DNA of 64,000 nt, from contig NZ_JACHLK010000002.1 in assembly GCF_014207955.1 (NCBI RefSeq), forward strand, positions 372,001 through 436,000. The letters run 5' to 3'. Shown piece by piece: positions 62,106 through 64,000 of the stretch; the stretch's first letter is position 1, and every line of letters starts with the position of its first letter. Below the pieces are notes generated by a model, which did no database searches, was not told the DNA's origin, and saw nothing but the letters and a program-made list of their open reading frames with translations. Origin of the DNA: Acidovorax soli (GTDB lineage: Bacteria > Pseudomonadota > Gammaproteobacteria > Burkholderiales > Burkholderiaceae_C). A program made the translations under genes and the position numbers.

Positions 62106-63959
62106 ATGACTTCCTCCTTTTCCGACATCGGCAGCGTCCAGACGCTGCCCCAGCTTCTTTCCTGGCGCGCCACCCAGACGCCCGACGCGCCCGCCTTCCG
62201 TGCCTTCGAGGCCAAGGGCCAGGCCTGGACGACCTGGACCTGGGCCGAGACGGCTGCCCGCGTCGCGCAGTGGTCGCGCGCCCTGGTGGCCTTGCAGCTG
62301 CCGGCCGGTGCCCGCGTGGCCATTTTGCTGCCCAACGGCCTCGATGCCATGTGCGCCGACCAGTCCACGCTGGCCAGCAACTGCGTGCCCGTGCCGCTGC
62401 ACGCCATCGACAACCCGGGCAGCATCGCCTACATCCTCTCGGACTGCGAAGCCTCCATGCTCATCGTGGGCAGCGCCCAGCAGTGGGAGAAGATCCGCGC
62501 CGCAGGCTCGGAATTCCCGGCGCTGCGGGCGGTGATCGTGACCGACCCGGAGCCCTCGTTCACGCCCACCCCGCCCTCCGCCCACGCCCCCGCCGTGGGC
62601 TCGCTCGCGCAATGGCTCGAGGGTGCCGCCCAGGCGGTGGAACTGGCGCCCCCCAACCCGCCCGGCCCTGACGACCTGGCCGCCATCGTCTACACCTCGG
62701 GCACCACGGGCAAGCCCAAGGGCGTGATGCTCACGCACCGCAACGTGGTGAGCGATGTGAAGGCCGTGCTCGAACGCATCGCGCCCACGGTGGACGATGT
62801 GTTCCTGTCCTTTTTGCCGCTGTCGCACACCTTCGAGCGCACGGGCGGCTACTACCTGCCGATCGCGGCCGGCAGCTGTGTGGCCTATGCGCGCTCGGTG
62901 GCGCAACTGGCCGAGGACATGCAGACCATCCGCCCCACGGTGCTGGTCTCGGTGCCGCGCATCTACGAGCGCATCCACGCCAAGCTGCTCGAAAAACTCT
63001 CGCCCTCGCCCTGGAAGATGCAGCTCTACGAGGCGGCGCAGTCCAAGGGCTGGCAGAATTTCTGCGCCGCGCAGGGCCTGCCCGTACCCCAGGCCGACCC
63101 GGCCGGGGGCTGGATGAACGCCCTGCCCTGGCCCCTGCTGCGTGCCCTGGTGGCCCAGCCGCTGCTGGCCCAGTTCGGTGGCCGCGTGCGCGTGGCCGTG
63201 AGCGGCGGTGCGCCGCTGTCACCAACCATTGCCAAGTGCTTCCTCGGCCTGGGGCTGCCGCTGGTGCAGGGCTACGGCATGACCGAAACCGCGCCCGTGG
63301 TGTCGGTCAACTCCTTGCAGGACAACGACCCGGCCTGCGTGGGCCGGGCCCTGCCGGGCGTGGAGGTGCGCATCGGCGAAAACCGCGAACTGCAGGTGCG
63401 CGGCCCCATCGTCATGAAAGGCTACTGGAAGCGCCCCGAGGACACGGCGCGCATTCTCGCGCCCGATGGCTGGCTGGGCACGGGCGACCAGGCCGACATC
63501 GTGGATGGGCGCATCTTCATCCGCGGCCGCATCAAGGAGATCATCGTCACCTCCACGGGCGAAAAGGTGCCGCCGGGCGACCTGGAACTGGCCCTGCTGG
63601 CCGATCCGCTGCTGGAACAGGCCTTTGTGCTGGGCGAGAACCGCCCCTTCATCGCCGCCGTGGCCGTGCTGCGTGCCGACGAGTGGCAGCGCCTGGCCGG
63701 CGACCTGGGCCTGGCCGCGCAGGACCCCGAGAGCCTGAACCACCCGGCCGTGCACCGCGCCGTGCTGGCGCGCATCGAAAAGAGCACGGTCAGCTTCGCG
63801 CGCTACGCCGTACCGCGCGCCGTGCACCTGACCCTGGCGCCCTGGACCATCGAGAACGGCTTCATGACGCCCACGCTCAAGCTCAAGCGCGCACCGCTCA
63901 TGGCCCACTTTGCCCAGGCCATCGAGGGCCTGTACCAGCAAAAGCCCGGGGCGCGCTGA
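62106..63959 (+). CDS. long-chain acyl-CoA synthetase (AMP-forming)
   Basis: A 617-residue ligase from the ATG at 62106 (MTSSFSDIGSVQTLPQLLSW), of the long-chain type resembling mycobacterial FadD15 and eukaryotic ACSL. Motifs: IVYTSGTTGKPKGVMLTH, PLSHTFERTGGYY, SVPRIYERIHAKL, AVSGGAPLSP, QGYGMTETAPVVSVN, and GWLGTGDQADIVDGRIFIRGRIKEIIVTSTGEKV. A C-terminal Lys-rich segment (TPTLKLKRAPLM) carries the probable catalytic Lys. It activates long-chain fatty acids for beta-oxidation or lipid synthesis. It stands alone in the window. Confidence 0.93.
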   Translation: MTSSFSDIGSVQTLPQLLSWRATQTPDAPAFRAFEAKGQAWTTWTWAETAARVAQWSRALVALQLPAGARVAILLPNGLDAMCADQSTLASNCVPVPLHAIDNPGSIAYILSDCEASMLIVGSAQQWEKIRAAGSEFPALRAVIVTDPEPSFTPTPPSAHAPAVGSLAQWLEGAAQAVELAPPNPPGPDDLAAIVYTSGTTGKPKGVMLTHRNVVSDVKAVLERIAPTVDDVFLSFLPLSHTFERTGGYYLPIAAGSCVAYARSVAQLAEDMQTIRPTVLVSVPRIYERIHAKLLEKLSPSPWKMQLYEAAQSKGWQNFCAAQGLPVPQADPAGGWMNALPWPLLRALVAQPLLAQFGGRVRVAVSGGAPLSPTIAKCFLGLGLPLVQGYGMTETAPVVSVNSLQDNDPACVGRALPGVEVRIGENRELQVRGPIVMKGYWKRPEDTARILAPDGWLGTGDQADIVDGRIFIRGRIKEIIVTSTGEKVPPGDLELALLADPLLEQAFVLGENRPFIAAVAVLRADEWQRLAGDLGLAAQDPESLNHPAVHRAVLARIEKSTVSFARYAVPRAVHLTLAPWTIENGFMTPTLKLKRAPLMAHFAQAIEGLYQQKPGAR

Positions 63960-63968
63960 ACCCGGCCT

Positions 63969-64000
63969 TCAGTCTTCGACCGAGAAGAAGTACGACAGGC
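63969..64000 (-). CDS. C-terminal end of a leftward gene, truncated by window edge
   Basis: Only the last codons are visible, reading LSYFFSVED and a stop, convergent with the acyl-CoA ligase 9 bases away. Too short to identify. It is listed because the convergent, tight spacing is typical of a true gene end. Confidence 0.35.
   Translation of the reverse strand, partial: LSYFFSVED

Overview
The window is high-GC chromosomal DNA from a betaproteobacterium, most likely a Comamonadaceae member such as Acidovorax or a close relative. The inference rests on the gene families present: a Bug-type tricarboxylate binding protein, DUF2917 and DUF3182 genes, a complete propionyl-CoA/methylmalonyl-CoA block, several LysR regulators and exported agmatine deiminases. 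It also rests on an intergenic G/C-rich repeat that I associate from memory with Acidovorax-like genomes. No tRNA, rRNA, CRISPR array or intact insertion sequence was seen. Almost all genes sit on ordinary high-GC DNA; the exception is an AT-rich island at about 44.5-47.5 kb.

Layout. 0-6.2 kb: the tail of an acyl-CoA dehydrogenase-like gene, a small unknown, a DUF2917 gene divergent from a LysR regulator, a second LysR gene, a tandem pair of exported agmatine deiminases and an unknown gene. 6.4-8.3 kb: a DUF3182 gene overlapping an alpha/beta hydrolase. 8.5-11.9 kb: a large CHASE3-PAS-GAF-GGDEF-EAL protein. 12-17.5 kb: a two-component system divergent from msrB-dipZ-msrA, which looks like a self-contained envelope methionine-sulfoxide repair unit. 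17.7-20.8 kb: a CHASE3-multi-PAS diguanylate cyclase. 21.2-27.7 kb: a four-gene operon (ABC ATPase, two DUF3526 permeases, TonB-dependent receptor) divergent from a Fur-family regulator, with a metal-regulator-like palindrome between them. 27.8-28.8 kb: corA.

28.8-38.7 kb is catabolic. A leftward operon (SDR, saccharopine-dehydrogenase-like protein, acyl-CoA synthetase, SCP-x-type thiolase) faces a TetR gene across a perfect 14-bp-arm palindrome. A rightward set follows: HMG-CoA-lyase-like enzyme, class III CoA-transferase, Bug periplasmic binding protein and SMP-30 lactonase-like protein. Together they look like uptake and CoA-dependent breakdown of an unknown organic acid. 38.8-44.5 kb is a signalling operon: a periplasmic SUOX-fold protein without the molybdenum-ligand cysteine, a hybrid histidine kinase, an HD-GYP response regulator and a double-receiver protein.

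44.5-47.8 kb is AT-rich and holds two secreted Sel1-like proteins, a Tat-signal unknown and an orphan C-terminal piece of an RTX/haemolysin-type calcium-binding protein. It resembles the debris of a toxin/immunity locus. 47.8-51.9 kb holds bioB, small secreted or membrane unknowns, a methylmalonyl-CoA-epimerase-like VOC protein and a YdcF protein. 51.9-60.7 kb is the leftward propionyl-CoA catabolic block (mutase, GNAT acetyltransferase, MeaB, carboxylase beta, glutathione transferase, carboxylase alpha) with a divergent GntR regulator. 60.7-64 kb holds a membrane diguanylate cyclase, a long-chain acyl-CoA ligase and the last codons of a leftward gene.

Cyclic-di-GMP turnover is prominent: three GGDEF proteins (one also EAL) and one HD-GYP protein. 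All assignments come from reading the translated sequence; no database search was run.
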